Position numbers and translations under genes: made by a program
Assembly (NCBI RefSeq): GCF_030532325.1
Contig: NZ_JAUNLS010000001.1
Span: 1-64,000, forward strand
Reading direction: 5' to 3'
Length of the DNA stretch: 64,000 nucleotides
From: Corynebacterium sp.
Lineage (GTDB): Bacteria > Actinomycetota > Actinomycetes > Mycobacteriales > Mycobacteriaceae
Shown: positions 27,648-36,734 of the stretch, piece by piece
How the letters are laid out: every line of letters begins with the position of its first letter
Position numbering within the stretch: position 1 is the stretch's first letter
Notes under the pieces: model-generated
What the model was told of the DNA's origin: nothing
The model's input: only the letters and a program-made list of their open reading frames with translations
The model's database searches: none

Positions 27648-28578
27648 GGCGCCCCAGGTGCTTCGGGTCCTGCTGCCAGTTCTTGAGCACCTTGATGCGC
27701 AGGTCAAGGTAGACGTTTTGCCCCAGCAGCTGGATAATTTCCTTACGGGCCGTGCCGATGATGCGGTTGAAGCGGCGCCCGTCCTTGCCCTCGATGATGC
27801 GGCGCTGGCCGGGGCGCTCCAGGTACATCACGGCGTGCACGTTGAGCACGCCCGGGCGATCATGATCGGGCAGAATCTCATCGACCTCGACCGCCACCGA
27901 GTGCGGCAGCTCCGCGCGCAGGCCGGACAGCGCGGCCTCGCGGATGAGCTCGGCGATGCGCTCCTCCTGGTCCTCGTCCGTGATGTGATCATCCGGGTAG
28001 AACTTGGGCCCCTCGGGCAGGTGATCCACGATGACCTGGACTAGCTCATCGAGCTGCACGCGCTGCGTGGCGGAGACCGGGATGACCACGGCCTCGGGGT
28101 TGTCCTGGCTGAGCAGCTCGTGCAGGGCCAGCAGCTGGGCGCCGACCTGATCCTTGCTGGCCTTATCCAGCTTGGTGACGATGCCAATGATCGGCGTCTT
28201 CGGCGCCACCTTGCGCACGTTTTCGAGGATCCAGCGGTCGCCAGGGCCGATCTTCTCATCGGCGGGGATGGTCAGGCCGATGACGTCGACATCAGCGTAG
28301 GTGTCCTTGACCACCTCGTTGAGGCGCTCGCCCAGCAGCGTGCGCGGGCGGTGCAGGCCGGGGGTGTCGACGACGACCACCTGCGCGTCCTCGCGATGCA
28401 CCAAGCCGCGGATGGGGTGGCGGGTGGTTTCGGGCTGGTCGGCGGTGATGGCAATCTTCTCGCCCACGAGGGCGTTGGTCAGCGTGGACTTGCCGGTGTT
28501 GGGACGGCCCACGAAGGACACGAATCCGGAGCGGAAGCCCTCGGGCGTGTCGGTGAACTGTGTGTAGTCATTACTCAT
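27637..28578 (-). CDS. era: GTPase Era
   Basis: Essential GTPase that binds the 3' end of 16S rRNA during 30S assembly. About 313 residues: G1 GRPNTGKST, G3 DTPG, G4 TKLD, and a C-terminal KH domain including the basic helix ending in FNRIIGTARKE. ATG 28578 (MSNDYTQ) is preferred over GTG 28584; TAAGAT at 28592-28587 lies eight bases before it, implying its own leaderless promoter. That promoter sits just inside the edge of the repeat-flanked insertion upstream. Confidence 0.94.
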   Translation of the reverse strand: MSNDYTQFTDTPEGFRSGFVSFVGRPNTGKSTLTNALVGEKIAITADQPETTRHPIRGLVHREDAQVVVVDTPGLHRPRTLLGERLNEVVKDTYADVDVIGLTIPADEKIGPGDRWILENVRKVAPKTPIIGIVTKLDKASKDQVGAQLLALHELLSQDNPEAVVIPVSATQRVQLDELVQVIVDHLPEGPKFYPDDHITDEDQEERIAELIREAALSGLRAELPHSVAVEVDEILPDHDRPGVLNVHAVMYLERPGQRRIIEGKDGRRFNRIIGTARKEIIQLLGQNVYLDLRIKVLKNWQQDPKHLGRLGF

Positions 28579-28658
28579 TTGCACTCATCTTAGCCCACTG
28601 CGTTGCAAGCCTTGGAGCCCTGACATACGCCGCGGTTGCACTCCCCTGCCGCAGATGG

Positions 28659-28750
28659 CTGAACCTGGACGGCTGAACCTCCAGGTGGGATGTGGGGGCG
28701 TCGGCAAGCGCGGCGTCGTGCGACCAGGAGGTTCAGCTATCCAGGTTCAG
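28659..28750. repeat. Inverted hairpin repeat, copy A, left end of the DUF559 unit
   Basis: 92 bp with two arms, each holding two octamers CTGAACCT at 14-base spacing (28659, 28673) or their complements (28729, 28743), around a 48-base loop. The loop matches the reverse complement of the loop in copy B. The stop codon of the enclosed gene lies in the innermost octamer. Confidence 0.85.
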
Positions 28751-29688
28751 ACTTCCTTGGATCCCCCGCCCCGCTGCAACGGGCGCGGCCCTGCCTGCAC
28801 CTGCCTGCGCACCGCCTCGACGAAGCCCTGCGGGTCCCGGCGCAGCTCCTCCGGGCTGTAGCGCATGACCACGTAGCCCTTGTTGAGCAGTGCTTTTTGC
28901 CGGCGGTGTTCCTCGCTGATGACCTCCTCGGGCTCGTAGCGGTACTTGACGTTGCCGTCGATTTCGATGAGCAACCACCCGTTCACCGCTAGGTCGGCGC
29001 GGTAGCGCTCCACCTCAAACTGCGTGCTGATGCGCTTGACTCCCGGGATGTTGGCCTCGATGAGCAGCCCGCGCGCGTAGGACTCCCACGGCGATTCGGA
29101 GTTGCTCACGCTTTCCTTCACCGCACGGCGCGCCTGCGCGATCCCTTTCACCCGCCCCATCGCGCCGAGCATGGAATCCAGGCGCTCGCGCCCGACCCGC
29201 TGTGAGCGCACATAATCCATCGCCACCAGGCCCTCTGCAAAGCCGTACCGCCTGGCAATATCGATCGCCGTACGCCCCAGCGAGCTGACGCGTACGCCTT
29301 CGACCTCGAGAATCTCCCGATTGAGCTTGGTGCGTACGTAGGCAAAGAAATGCCCGCGACCTTTGCTCCCCACCGCGTTAGATTCGAGGGTGACGGAATA
29401 CTTCTCTGTCTCAAAGAGCACGGGAATTCCCAAAATCATGGCCGCGGCTTTGTCCAGCAGGATGGCCTTCGGCGCTGTGAGCGCGTGCACATAAAGCCTG
29501 GCGATGTCCCTCTCCCACCGCGCCAAGCCGTACCACACCTGGCCCGGCATGGCGTAGCACCAGGCCAGCGTGGGCATTTTACCGTTGTGGATCTTTTGCC
29601 AGCGGGCATCGCTGTTGGGCAGGCGGCGGAGGTCGATGAGTTCGGCTTTGATTCGGCGCAGGAGGGCAGAACGGGCGCTTTGTGACAT
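28747..29688 (-). CDS. DUF559 / Vsr-like PD-(D/E)XK endonuclease-fold protein with AbiEi-like N-terminus
   Basis: 313 residues. The N-terminal two thirds resemble AbiEi-type proteins often fused to this domain. The C-terminal ~100 residues look like DUF559: SPWES (E), YRADLAV (D) and LIEIDG (E-x-D) form a PD-(D/E)XK-like acidic set, followed by KGYVVMRYSPEEL. Such domains are related to very-short-patch repair endonucleases. The reading frame ends inside repeat copy A. TAAAAG lies six bases before ATG 29688. Standalone genes of this type are common in actinobacteria and their role is not established. The flanking inverted repeats are the unusual part. Confidence 0.78.
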   Translation of the reverse strand: MSQSARSALLRRIKAELIDLRRLPNSDARWQKIHNGKMPTLAWCYAMPGQVWYGLARWERDIARLYVHALTAPKAILLDKAAAMILGIPVLFETEKYSVTLESNAVGSKGRGHFFAYVRTKLNREILEVEGVRVSSLGRTAIDIARRYGFAEGLVAMDYVRSQRVGRERLDSMLGAMGRVKGIAQARRAVKESVSNSESPWESYARGLLIEANIPGVKRISTQFEVERYRADLAVNGWLLIEIDGNVKYRYEPEEVISEEHRRQKALLNKGYVVMRYSPEELRRDPQGFVEAVRRQVQAGPRPLQRGGGSKEV

Positions 29689-29766
29689 GCCTTACTTTTA
29701 GCGCACCGGGCCGCACTTCGCTGACTAACAGATAGGCTCAGCAGATCAGCTCTGTCGGCCAAAGAG

Positions 29767-29857
29767 CTGAACCTGGATGGCTGAACCTCATGGTCGTGCT
29801 TCGCCACGCTTGTCGACGCCGCTATCACCACCTGCAGGTTCAGCCATCCAGGTTCAG
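29767..29857. repeat. Inverted hairpin repeat, copy B, right end of the DUF559 unit
   Basis: 91 bp with octamers CTGAACCT at 29767 and 29781 and AGGTTCAG at 29836 and 29850, around a 47-base loop. Aligned as the reverse complement of copy A it agrees at roughly four bases in five, including the loop, so the two copies are inverted with respect to each other. Confidence 0.85.
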
Positions 29858-29917
29858 ACTTTTGCACAATGGAGGGGTGCGGAATGGGGACGGCAGGCTG
29901 GAGGGACGGGCTGCGGC

Positions 29918-30766
29918 CTAGAGCTCCTCCACGTGGAACTGCAGGCGCGGGTGCGCAAAGTATTCCTGGGACTCCACCAGCTGCAGCTCCTCGCTTTCGG
30001 CCTCAAAGGTGACATTCAGCAGGTCAAAGACCGAGGAGGCCGTGCGCTTGAGCGCCAGCTTCGCGTCGTGGGTCTCCACGTAGTGGCCGGTAAACAGCGC
30101 GGCGGTGACGTCGCCGGAGCCGTTGCGCTTGAAGGGCAGGAAGGGGGTGGCCACGATGTAGGCGCGCTCGCCGTCGACAGCCAGCATCTCCACGGTGTCC
30201 TCCGGGGTCTCCGGGCGCTTAACCGAGGTCACCAGCACCGTCTTCGGGCCAATCTCCTGCGCCACCTTGACCGCGGCCAGGGTCTGCTCCAGGGTGCCGA
30301 CCTCATGATCGGTGAGGTAGCCTAGCTCGAACTGGTTCGGGGTGATGATGTCGGCCACGGGGACCACCTTGTCGCGCAGCAGCGGCGGGATCTCATCGGA
30401 AACGAAGCAACCGGACTTGGCGTTGCCCATCACCGGGTCGCAGGCGTAGAGGGCGGAGGGGTTGACGGCCTTGATGCGGCGGACGGCGTCGATAATGGCG
30501 CCGGCGATATCGGAACCACCCTGGTAGCCGGAGAGGATCGCATCGATGCGGGGGAAGGCGCCGCGCTTTTCGATGCCGTCCACAATCGAGGTCACATCCG
30601 TCGCCGGAATCATCGGCCCGCCCCAATCGCCGTATCCGGTGTGGTTGGAGAAGTTCACGGTGTGGATGGGCCACACCTCATGGCCGCAGCGCTGCAGCGG
30701 GAAGACGGCGGCGGAGTTGCCAACGTGGCCGAAGGTGACGTGGGACTGGATGGAAAGAATGTTCAT
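29918..30766 (-). CDS. pdxY: Pyridoxal kinase PdxY
   Basis: Phosphorylates pyridoxal to pyridoxal 5'-phosphate in vitamin B6 salvage. 282 residues of the ribokinase-like fold: ILSIQSHVTFGHVGNSAA at the start, DPVMGNAKSG, and the anion-hole/catalytic NGSGDVTAALF near residue 210. Length is typical of PdxY. It is separated from ybeY by 84 bases and from the DUF559 unit by about 60 bases, in the same orientation. Confidence 0.92.
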   Translation of the reverse strand: MNILSIQSHVTFGHVGNSAAVFPLQRCGHEVWPIHTVNFSNHTGYGDWGGPMIPATDVTSIVDGIEKRGAFPRIDAILSGYQGGSDIAGAIIDAVRRIKAVNPSALYACDPVMGNAKSGCFVSDEIPPLLRDKVVPVADIITPNQFELGYLTDHEVGTLEQTLAAVKVAQEIGPKTVLVTSVKRPETPEDTVEMLAVDGERAYIVATPFLPFKRNGSGDVTAALFTGHYVETHDAKLALKRTASSVFDLLNVTFEAESEELQLVESQEYFAHPRLQFHVEEL

Positions 30767-30850
30767 GGGAATTCATTGTGCCTTGTTAGCCCCGGGGGCG
30801 CGGAAGAACCACGCCGCGCGTCCCCGAAAGCGGTGGGACTCGTTGCAGCC

Positions 30851-31435
30851 CTAGTTGCTGGGCGTGCCGCCGCCGGGGACCTCCTTATCCAGCGCCGCGC
30901 GCTCGGCGGCGTCCGGGAAGGCCTTGGGGCCGGAGGGCTTGGGCTGGTAGCTCACCCCGCGCTCGGCGAGGTCGTCGTACCAATCCGCCAGAAGCTCGTT
31001 CTGCAGGCCGAACATCTCCTTTTCCTCGGCGGCGGTGGTGTGATCGTAGCCCAAGAGGTGCAGGCAGCCGTGCACGGTAAGAAGAGCCAGCTCGTGGCCC
31101 AGGGAATGGCCGGCGGCCTCTGCCTGGCGCTGCGCGAACTCGGGGCAGAGCACGATATCGCCGAGCATCGCCGGGCCGGCCTGCGGGGAGTCCGGGCGCC
31201 CGCCGGTCACGCCGGGGGTGAGCTCGTCCATGGGAAAGCTCATGACGTCGGTGGGCCCGTCCAGATCCATCCAGCGCACGTGGAGATCGGCGATGGTCTT
31301 GAGGTCCACGGCGGTGATGGTGCACTCGGCGTCGGGGTTGATGTCCATGCGGCCGAAGGCGTAGGAGGCGACGTCAATGAGCATTTCCTCGTTGACGCCG
31401 TCGAAGCCGGACTCGTTGATGAATTCGATGCTCAT
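30851..31435 (-). CDS. ybeY: Endoribonuclease YbeY / rRNA maturation factor
   Basis: Zinc-dependent RNase for 16S rRNA 3' end processing and 70S quality control. About 194 residues with the zinc motif [14 protein letters not shown] 31435 gives [10 protein letters not shown] and lies four bases past the phoH stop, so it is coupled to phoH. The C-terminal extension after the motif (about 50 residues) is longer than in E. coli YbeY but usual in actinobacteria. Confidence 0.93.
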   Translation of the reverse strand: MSIEFINESGFDGVNEEMLIDVASYAFGRMDINPDAECTITAVDLKTIADLHVRWMDLDGPTDVMSFPMDELTPGVTGGRPDSPQAGPAMLGDIVLCPEFAQRQAEAAGHSLGHELALLTVHGCLHLLGYDHTTAAEEKEMFGLQNELLADWYDDLAERGVSYQPKPSGPKAFPDAAERAALDKEVPGGGTPSN

Positions 31436-31439
31436 GGGG

Positions 31440-32435
31440 CTAGTCCTCTCGTTGCTCGGAGTGTTCCCGCTGGCGGGCCTGCTGGCGCTCGTCGTAGCTA
31501 TCGTAGGCCTCCACGATGCGCCCGACCAGCTGGTGGCGCACCACGTCGGCGGCGCTGAGATCCGCAAAGTGGATGTCCGGTACGCCGTCGAGAATGCGGC
31601 GCACCAGGCGCAGGCCGGAGACCTGCCCGCGGGGAAGATCCACCTGGGAGATGTCACCGGTGACCACGATCTTGGAGCCGAAGCCCAAACGGGTCAAGAA
31701 CATCTTCATCTGCGCCGGGGTGGTGTTTTGGGCCTCGTCGAGGATGACGAAGGCATCGTTGAGCGTGCGCCCGCGCATGTAGGCCAAGGGGGCCACCTCG
31801 ATGATGCCGGCCTCCATGAGCTTAGGAATCATCTCGGGATCGAGCATGTCACGGAGGGCGTCGTAAAGCGGGCGCAGGTAGGGGTCGATCTTGTCATTGA
31901 GGGTGCCCGGCAGGAAGCCGAGCTTCTCCCCCGCCTCCACGGCCGGGCGGGTGAGGATGATGCGCGAGACCTGCTTGGACTGCAGGGCCTGCACGGCCTT
32001 GGCCACCGCCAGATAGGTCTTGCCGGAGCCGGCCGGGCCGATGCCAAAGACCACGGTGTTGTCATCGATGGCCTGCACGTAGGCGGACTGACCCACCGTC
32101 TTGGGGCGAATGCTCTTGCCGCGGCGCGAGATGATGTCCGCGGCCAGGGCGGCTGAGACCGACTGCGGGGCCTCGATGGCCACCATGTCGATCGTGTGCT
32201 TGACGGTGTCAGTGCTCACCGCGTGGCCGCGGCGGGCAATCGCCTCGAGCTCGTCGAGCACCTTGGCGGCGCGGGCCACCTCGTAGTCCGGGCCGGTGAC
32301 GGTCACCGTGGTGCCGCGGGCGAAGAGATCGGCATCAAGCAGGTTGTTGAGCACGCGGAGGTTGTCGTCGGCGTTGCCCAGCACGGTGGCCACGTACTGG
32401 GAGTCGAGAGCAATCTTCTGGGTGATAATAGGCAC
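31440..32435 (-). CDS. phoH: PhoH-family ATPase
   Basis: About 331 residues: N-terminal KH-like region ([12 protein letters not shown]), Walker A GPAGSGKT, Walker B region VILDEAQNT and [12 protein letters not shown]-loop ATPase linked to RNA metabolism and usually adjacent to ybeY. No ATG fits; GTG 32435 ([12 protein letters not shown]) lies 11 bases past the rsmE stop. Cytosolic. Confidence 0.92.
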   Translation of the reverse strand: MPIITQKIALDSQYVATVLGNADDNLRVLNNLLDADLFARGTTVTVTGPDYEVARAAKVLDELEAIARRGHAVSTDTVKHTIDMVAIEAPQSVSAALAADIISRRGKSIRPKTVGQSAYVQAIDDNTVVFGIGPAGSGKTYLAVAKAVQALQSKQVSRIILTRPAVEAGEKLGFLPGTLNDKIDPYLRPLYDALRDMLDPEMIPKLMEAGIIEVAPLAYMRGRTLNDAFVILDEAQNTTPAQMKMFLTRLGFGSKIVVTGDISQVDLPRGQVSGLRLVRRILDGVPDIHFADLSAADVVRHQLVGRIVEAYDSYDERQQARQREHSEQRED

Positions 32436-32446
32436 GGTATGCAAGG

Positions 32447-33181
32447 CTACCAGCGCTGCGTGCGCACGCCGAGGGCGGCCAGCGCCACCATCGCGGCGGT
32501 GGCGGTGCGCAGAACCTCGGCGCCCAGCTTGACGGGGGTGGCGCCGGCCTCGGTCAGCCGCGCCAGCTCCTCCGGCCCGATGCCCCCTTCGGGGCCTACC
32601 AGCAGGTAGATCACCTCGGCGCCGAGCTCCACGTTCTTGATGGACTCGGTGGCCTCCTCGTGCAGCACCAGGGCGCGAGCGCTCTGGATCTCTTGGGCCA
32701 GCTGCGGGGTGCTCAGCGGCCCGCGCACCGCCGGGATGCGGCTGCGCCGGGACTGCTTGGCCGCCGCGGTGGCGGCCGCCTCCCACTTGGCCAGGGCCTT
32801 CGGCGCCTTCTTGGCATCCCAGCGGGCCACGCAGCGATCCGCCTGCCACACCACGATCTCGTCCGCCCCGGCCTGGGTGGCCAGATCGACGGCAAGCTCG
32901 GCGCGCTCGGACTTGGGGATGGCCTGGACCACCACCACGCGCGGGGTAGGCGCGGGATCGAGTACCACGGCATCCACCGTGGCCGTCAGCTGGTCCTTGC
33001 CGCTGACCTCGGTGATGGTGGCGTCGACGCGGAGCCCGGAGCCATCGACAAGCTGCAGGCGCTCGCCCGCCCCCATGCGCTTGACCGTCACCGCGTGGCG
33101 AGCCTCCGGGCCCTCCAGCGCCACGGGGTGGGCGGGCTCGGCAGCGCTGAGATCGGGGTGGATGAAGACCGGCAAAGACAT
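32447..33181 (-). CDS. rsmE: 16S rRNA (uracil-1498-N3)-methyltransferase RsmE
   Basis: Methylates U1498 of 16S rRNA with S-adenosylmethionine. 244 residues: PUA-like N-terminus (HAVTVKRMGAGERLQLVDG) and a SPOUT knot ending with LVGPEGGIGPEEL and LGAEVLRTATAAM. The ATG overlaps the dnaJ stop by one base (TAATG), so the gene is coupled to dnaJ. Confidence 0.93.
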   Translation of the reverse strand: MSLPVFIHPDLSAAEPAHPVALEGPEARHAVTVKRMGAGERLQLVDGSGLRVDATITEVSGKDQLTATVDAVVLDPAPTPRVVVVQAIPKSERAELAVDLATQAGADEIVVWQADRCVARWDAKKAPKALAKWEAAATAAAKQSRRSRIPAVRGPLSTPQLAQEIQSARALVLHEEATESIKNVELGAEVIYLLVGPEGGIGPEELARLTEAGATPVKLGAEVLRTATAAMVALAALGVRTQRW

Positions 33182-34323
33182 TATCGGCGGAACCTATCGC
33201 GGATGCGGGAGAAGAGAGACTCGCCGTGGCCATCACCGGACTGGCGGATTTCGGCGCCCTCGTTGCGGGAGGTGCGGATCTTCTCCAGGGACTCGCGGGT
33301 CTTGCGGTCCAGGTCCGTGGGCACCACCACGTCCACGTGGGCGTGCAGGTTGCCAAAACCATCCGTGCGCAGGCGCGGCATGCCCTTGCCCTCAACGGTG
33401 ATGGACTCACCCGGCTGGGTGCCCGGCTCGACGTCGATGGTCAGCTCGGTGCCGTCGAGCTGCTCGATGGTGAAGTTGGTGCCGAGGGCGGCGTCGATCA
33501 TCGGCACGCGCACGGTGAGGTGGAGATCGTCGGCATTGCGCTCGAAGACGGGGTGCGGCTGGGTGGTGACCTCGACGTAGAGATCACCGGCCGGGCCGCC
33601 ACCGTGGCCCACCTCGCCCTGGGAGGCCATGCGGATGCGCATGCCGTCGCCGATGCCAGCGGGGATGTTGACGGTGAGATCGCGGCGCTTCTTCACGCGG
33701 CCGTCGCCGCCGCAGTGACCACAGGGATCGGTGATGACCTCGCCGTAGCCCTGACACTGTGGGCAGGGGCGGGTGGTCATGACGTTGCCCAGGAAGCTGC
33801 GCTGCATCTCCTGGACCTCGCCCATGCCGCCGCATCCCTGGCAGGTCACCGGCTTGGACTTGGAGGCAGAGCCGGTGCCCTCGCAGCGGTCACAGAGCAC
33901 CGCGGTGTCCACGGTGACCTCCTTGCGCAGGCCCGAGTAGGCCTCCGCCAGAGTGATGGTGGTGCGCAGTAGGGCGTCGTTGCCGGGCTGCACGCGCGAG
34001 CGCGGGCCGCGGGAGCCGCCGGCGCCGCCGAAGAACTCGGCAAAGATATCGCCCAGGCCGCCGCCCCCGAAGCCACCAAAGCCGCCGGCGCCGCCGCCGC
34101 GCTCCTCCAGGGGGTCGCCGCCCATGTCCACGATCTGGCGCTTCTGGGGATCGAGCAGAACCTCCTGGGCCACGGAAGCCTCGCGGAACTTCTCGGCTGC
34201 TTCGTCGTCACCCGGGTTGACGTCGGGGTGGTACTTGCGGGCGAGCTTGCGGTACGCCTTCTTAATTTCGGCGTCGGTTGCGGATTTATCTACACCAAGA
34301 ATGCCGTAGTAATCACGAGCCAC
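33181..34323 (-). CDS. dnaJ: Chaperone protein DnaJ
   Basis: Co-chaperone that stimulates DnaK. 380 residues: J domain with HPD at 32-34, G/F-rich linker, four CxxCxGxG-type zinc repeats ([32 protein letters not shown]) and a C-terminal substrate-binding region. Located after hrcA, the position of the second corynebacterial DnaJ, away from the dnaK operon. I found no CIRCE operator upstream. Confidence 0.95.
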   Translation of the reverse strand: MARDYYGILGVDKSATDAEIKKAYRKLARKYHPDVNPGDDEAAEKFREASVAQEVLLDPQKRQIVDMGGDPLEERGGGAGGFGGFGGGGLGDIFAEFFGGAGGSRGPRSRVQPGNDALLRTTITLAEAYSGLRKEVTVDTAVLCDRCEGTGSASKSKPVTCQGCGGMGEVQEMQRSFLGNVMTTRPCPQCQGYGEVITDPCGHCGGDGRVKKRRDLTVNIPAGIGDGMRIRMASQGEVGHGGGPAGDLYVEVTTQPHPVFERNADDLHLTVRVPMIDAALGTNFTIEQLDGTELTIDVEPGTQPGESITVEGKGMPRLRTDGFGNLHAHVDVVVPTDLDRKTRESLEKIRTSRNEGAEIRQSGDGHGESLFSRIRDRFRR

Positions 34324-34377
34324 TTACTGTCGTCCTTACTAATTCAGGTTGAGTCACGGGTTATCAAGAAAGCCAGC

Positions 34378-35424
34378 TTACTCGCCGGCCAAAATCTCAC
34401 TGACATAGCGTGCAACAGCGGAGACTTTAGAAATTGTTCCCGAGTAGTCCATGTACGTCGGCCCCACCACGCCGAGCCCGCCCAGGGTGGCGTCGTCCGA
34501 GCCGTAGCCGGCGGCCACCACGGAGGTCTGGCGCAGCTGATCGGACTCGTTTTCCTCGCCGATCACCACGGAGACATTGCCCAAATCCGGCACGCTGGCC
34601 AGCAGCTTAAGCACCACCACCTGCTCCTCCAGGGCCTCGATGATGGAGGCCAGGCCCTCCGGGAAATCACGGGCCACGCGGGTCAGGTTGGAGGTGCCGG
34701 CCATGATGAGGCGGTCGGAGGGCTGCTCCACCAGGGTCTCGATGAGGGTCGTGGCGGCCTTGAGTAGGTGGTGGCGAATGTCCAGGGGCGCGGAGGCAAC
34801 CAGCTCGGCCAGCTCCACGGAGGCCTCGCTGAGCGTCTTGCCGGCCAGCGCGGAGTTGAGAATATCGCGCAGGCGGTGGGTTTGCTCGGGGTCGATAAGC
34901 TCGTCGAGCTCCACGTTGCGCTGCTCCACGCGCCCGGTGTCCGTGATGAGCACCAGCAGCAGGCGCACCGGGGAGAGCGCCACAACCTCCAGGTGCTTGA
35001 CGCGGGAGACCTTGAGGGTGGGCAGGGCCACCACGGCGGCCTGTTTGGTCAGCTGCGCCAGCAGCTGCACGGAGCGGCGCAGCACGTCCTCCATGTCCAC
35101 GCCGTTTTCCAGGAAGCTGAGCATGGCGCGGCGTTCCGGGGCGGACAGCGGCTTGACGTGGTGCAGGGAGTCAACAAAGTGCCGGTAGCCCTTCTGGGTG
35201 GGCACGCGCCCGGAGCTGGCGTGGGTTTGGGCGATGAGCCCCTCGGATTCCAGCACCGCCATGTCGTTGCGGATGGTCGCCGAGGACACCCCGAGCTGGT
35301 AGCGGTCCAGCAGGGCCTTGGAGCCCACCGGCTCCTGGGAGGCGATGTAGTCCGCCACGATAGCGCGCAGCACCTCTTGGCGGCGTGCGTGGGTGGTCGA
35401 GGACACAGAGGCAGACGCAGACAT
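34378..35424 (-). CDS. hrcA: Heat-inducible transcription repressor HrcA
   Basis: Represses chaperonin genes through CIRCE operators. About 348 residues: winged-helix N-terminus ([25 protein letters not shown] is the first conserved block, cited by its ends) with [13 protein letters not shown], then GAF-like and dimerisation regions. ATG 35424 (MSASASVSS) lies five bases past the hemW stop. No CIRCE palindrome is visible in front of it, so its targets lie outside the window. Confidence 0.92.
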   Translation of the reverse strand: MSASASVSSTTHARRQEVLRAIVADYIASQEPVGSKALLDRYQLGVSSATIRNDMAVLESEGLIAQTHASSGRVPTQKGYRHFVDSLHHVKPLSAPERRAMLSFLENGVDMEDVLRRSVQLLAQLTKQAAVVALPTLKVSRVKHLEVVALSPVRLLLVLITDTGRVEQRNVELDELIDPEQTHRLRDILNSALAGKTLSEASVELAELVASAPLDIRHHLLKAATTLIETLVEQPSDRLIMAGTSNLTRVARDFPEGLASIIEALEEQVVVLKLLASVPDLGNVSVVIGEENESDQLRQTSVVAAGYGSDDATLGGLGVVGPTYMDYSGTISKVSAVARYVSEILAGE

Positions 35425-35429
35425 GGGCC

Positions 35430-36566
35430 CTACTCTACTTCCTCCGCCAGCAGCAGATCGGTGATGATGCCGTCGGCCAGCAGGCGCCCGGGCTTGGTCA
35501 GGCGCAGGCGGGGTCCTGCGTGCTCGAGCAGGCCGCGCCCCACGAAGCCTTCCACCGCGCCGGCCGCCGCCGGGTCCAGCCACTCGGCGGGAATACCCTC
35601 GCGCAGGCGCAGGCCCAGCATGATCTTCTCGGTGTGGCGCTCGGCGGGGCTTAAGGCTTCCGAGTCCTTGATGGGCAGGGTGCCCTCGCCCAGCGTGGCG
35701 ATGTAGGTGCGCGGGTTCTTCACGTTGAAAAAGCGGGTCTCATCCAGGTGGGAGTGCGCGCCCGGGCCCGCGCCCCACCAGTTGCCGTCCACCCAGTAGA
35801 TGCGGTTGTGCTGGCACTCGCCGCCGGGCTTGGCCCAGTTGGAGACCTCGTACCACTCAAAGCCGGCCTCCTCCAGCGCGGAGGAGATCAGCTCGTAGCG
35901 CCGGGCCAGGACGTCCTCGTCCGGAGCGGGCAGCTCTCCCTTCTTCACCTTGCGGGCCATGCGGGTGCCGTCCTCCACGATGAGCGAGTAGGCGCTGACG
36001 TGGTCCACGCCGGTGTCCAGCACCCGCTCGAGGGTGGCGCGCACGTCCTCGTCGCGCTCGGTGGGGGTGCCGTAGATCATGTCGAGGTTGACGTGCTCGA
36101 AGCCGGCGTCGAGGGCCTCGCGCGCGGCGTCGAAGGCCCGCCCCGGGGTGTGCGCACGCTCGAGGACCTGGAGCACGCTGGAGGACGCCGACTGCATGCC
36201 CAAGGAGACGCGGTTAAAGCCGGCGTCGAGAAGCCCGGCAAAGTACGCCGGGGAGGTGGACTCCGGGTTGGACTCCGTGGTGACCTCCGCGCCCGGGGCC
36301 AGGCCAAAGGTCTTCTGCACCGTGGACAGGATGCGGCCCAGCCCCTCCGCGCCAAGCAGGCTCGGGGTGCCGCCGCCGATGAAGACGGTCTGCGCCGGCC
36401 TGCCCACGCGATCGGCGGCCATCTCCAGCTCGCGGTCGAGCGCGTCGAGGTAGCCGGCGGTGAGATCGCCTCCCAGCTCGCCCGGGGTATAGGTGTTGAA
36501 ATCGCAGTAGCCGCAGCGCGAGGCGCAGAAGGGCACGTGGATGTACACGCCAAAGGGTTCGCTCAT
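35430..36566 (-). CDS. hemW: Radical SAM protein HemW (coproporphyrinogen III oxidase-like haem chaperone)
   Basis: About 378 residues with the radical-SAM cluster motif [13 protein letters not shown] and the HemN-type C-terminal domain. HemW carries CDF where oxygen-independent oxidase HemN has an extra cysteine, so a haem-chaperone role is more likely than decarboxylation. ATG 36566 is preferred over GTG 36572; TAGGGT lies eight bases upstream, a leaderless pattern. First gene of the hemW-hrcA-dnaJ-rsmE-phoH-ybeY strand. Confidence 0.92.
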   Translation of the reverse strand: MSEPFGVYIHVPFCASRCGYCDFNTYTPGELGGDLTAGYLDALDRELEMAADRVGRPAQTVFIGGGTPSLLGAEGLGRILSTVQKTFGLAPGAEVTTESNPESTSPAYFAGLLDAGFNRVSLGMQSASSSVLQVLERAHTPGRAFDAAREALDAGFEHVNLDMIYGTPTERDEDVRATLERVLDTGVDHVSAYSLIVEDGTRMARKVKKGELPAPDEDVLARRYELISSALEEAGFEWYEVSNWAKPGGECQHNRIYWVDGNWWGAGPGAHSHLDETRFFNVKNPRTYIATLGEGTLPIKDSEALSPAERHTEKIMLGLRLREGIPAEWLDPAAAGAVEGFVGRGLLEHAGPRLRLTKPGRLLADGIITDLLLAEEVE

Positions 36567-36623
36567 GCCCACCTACCCTAGCGAGGCGCACCGAGGATGT
36601 AGCCCTGTGCCCTGGAAAAGATG

Positions 36624-36734
36624 TATTCTATTGCGCAGTTCCCCCCCAATTTGTACACCTCAGTCAGAAAGGCACCCTGAGTGGAACCTCCGAGTCGATG
36701 TCCCCGCCGCCGCGTAAAGGCGGTGGGGTAAGCC
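36624..36734 (+). promoter_or_regulatory. Promoter and structured 5' leader of the CNNM gene, hairpin covering the ribosome binding site
   Basis: TATTCT at 36624-36629 could be the -10 box, giving a leader of ~100 bases. Within it, CTCAG (36659) can pair with CTGAG (36677). CCCCGCCGCC (36702-36711) pairs with GGCGGTGGGG (36719-36728), whose 3' half is the only plausible ribosome binding site before GTG 36735. I could not match it to the Mg (M-box) or Mn (yybP-ykoY) riboswitch consensus. Confidence 0.4.

Noticed and set aside
28659-28750. Hairpin repeats as simple transcription terminators of the DUF559 gene and pdxY
   Set aside because: Arms are too long, the loops are ~48 bases and conserved between inverted copies, and no T tract follows; termination as a side effect remains possible.
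31440-33410. Long open extension upstream of phoH
   Set aside because: The N-terminal part is the shadow of rsmE and dnaJ. PhoH homology starts at GTG 32435.
34324-36600. CIRCE operator near hrcA or dnaJ
   Set aside because: No TTAGCACTC / GAGTGCTAA pair is present in either upstream region.
36641-36734. Known Mg (M-box) or Mn (yybP-ykoY) riboswitch before the CNNM gene
   Set aside because: The conserved loops I know for these classes are not visible, so only a generic structured leader is claimed.
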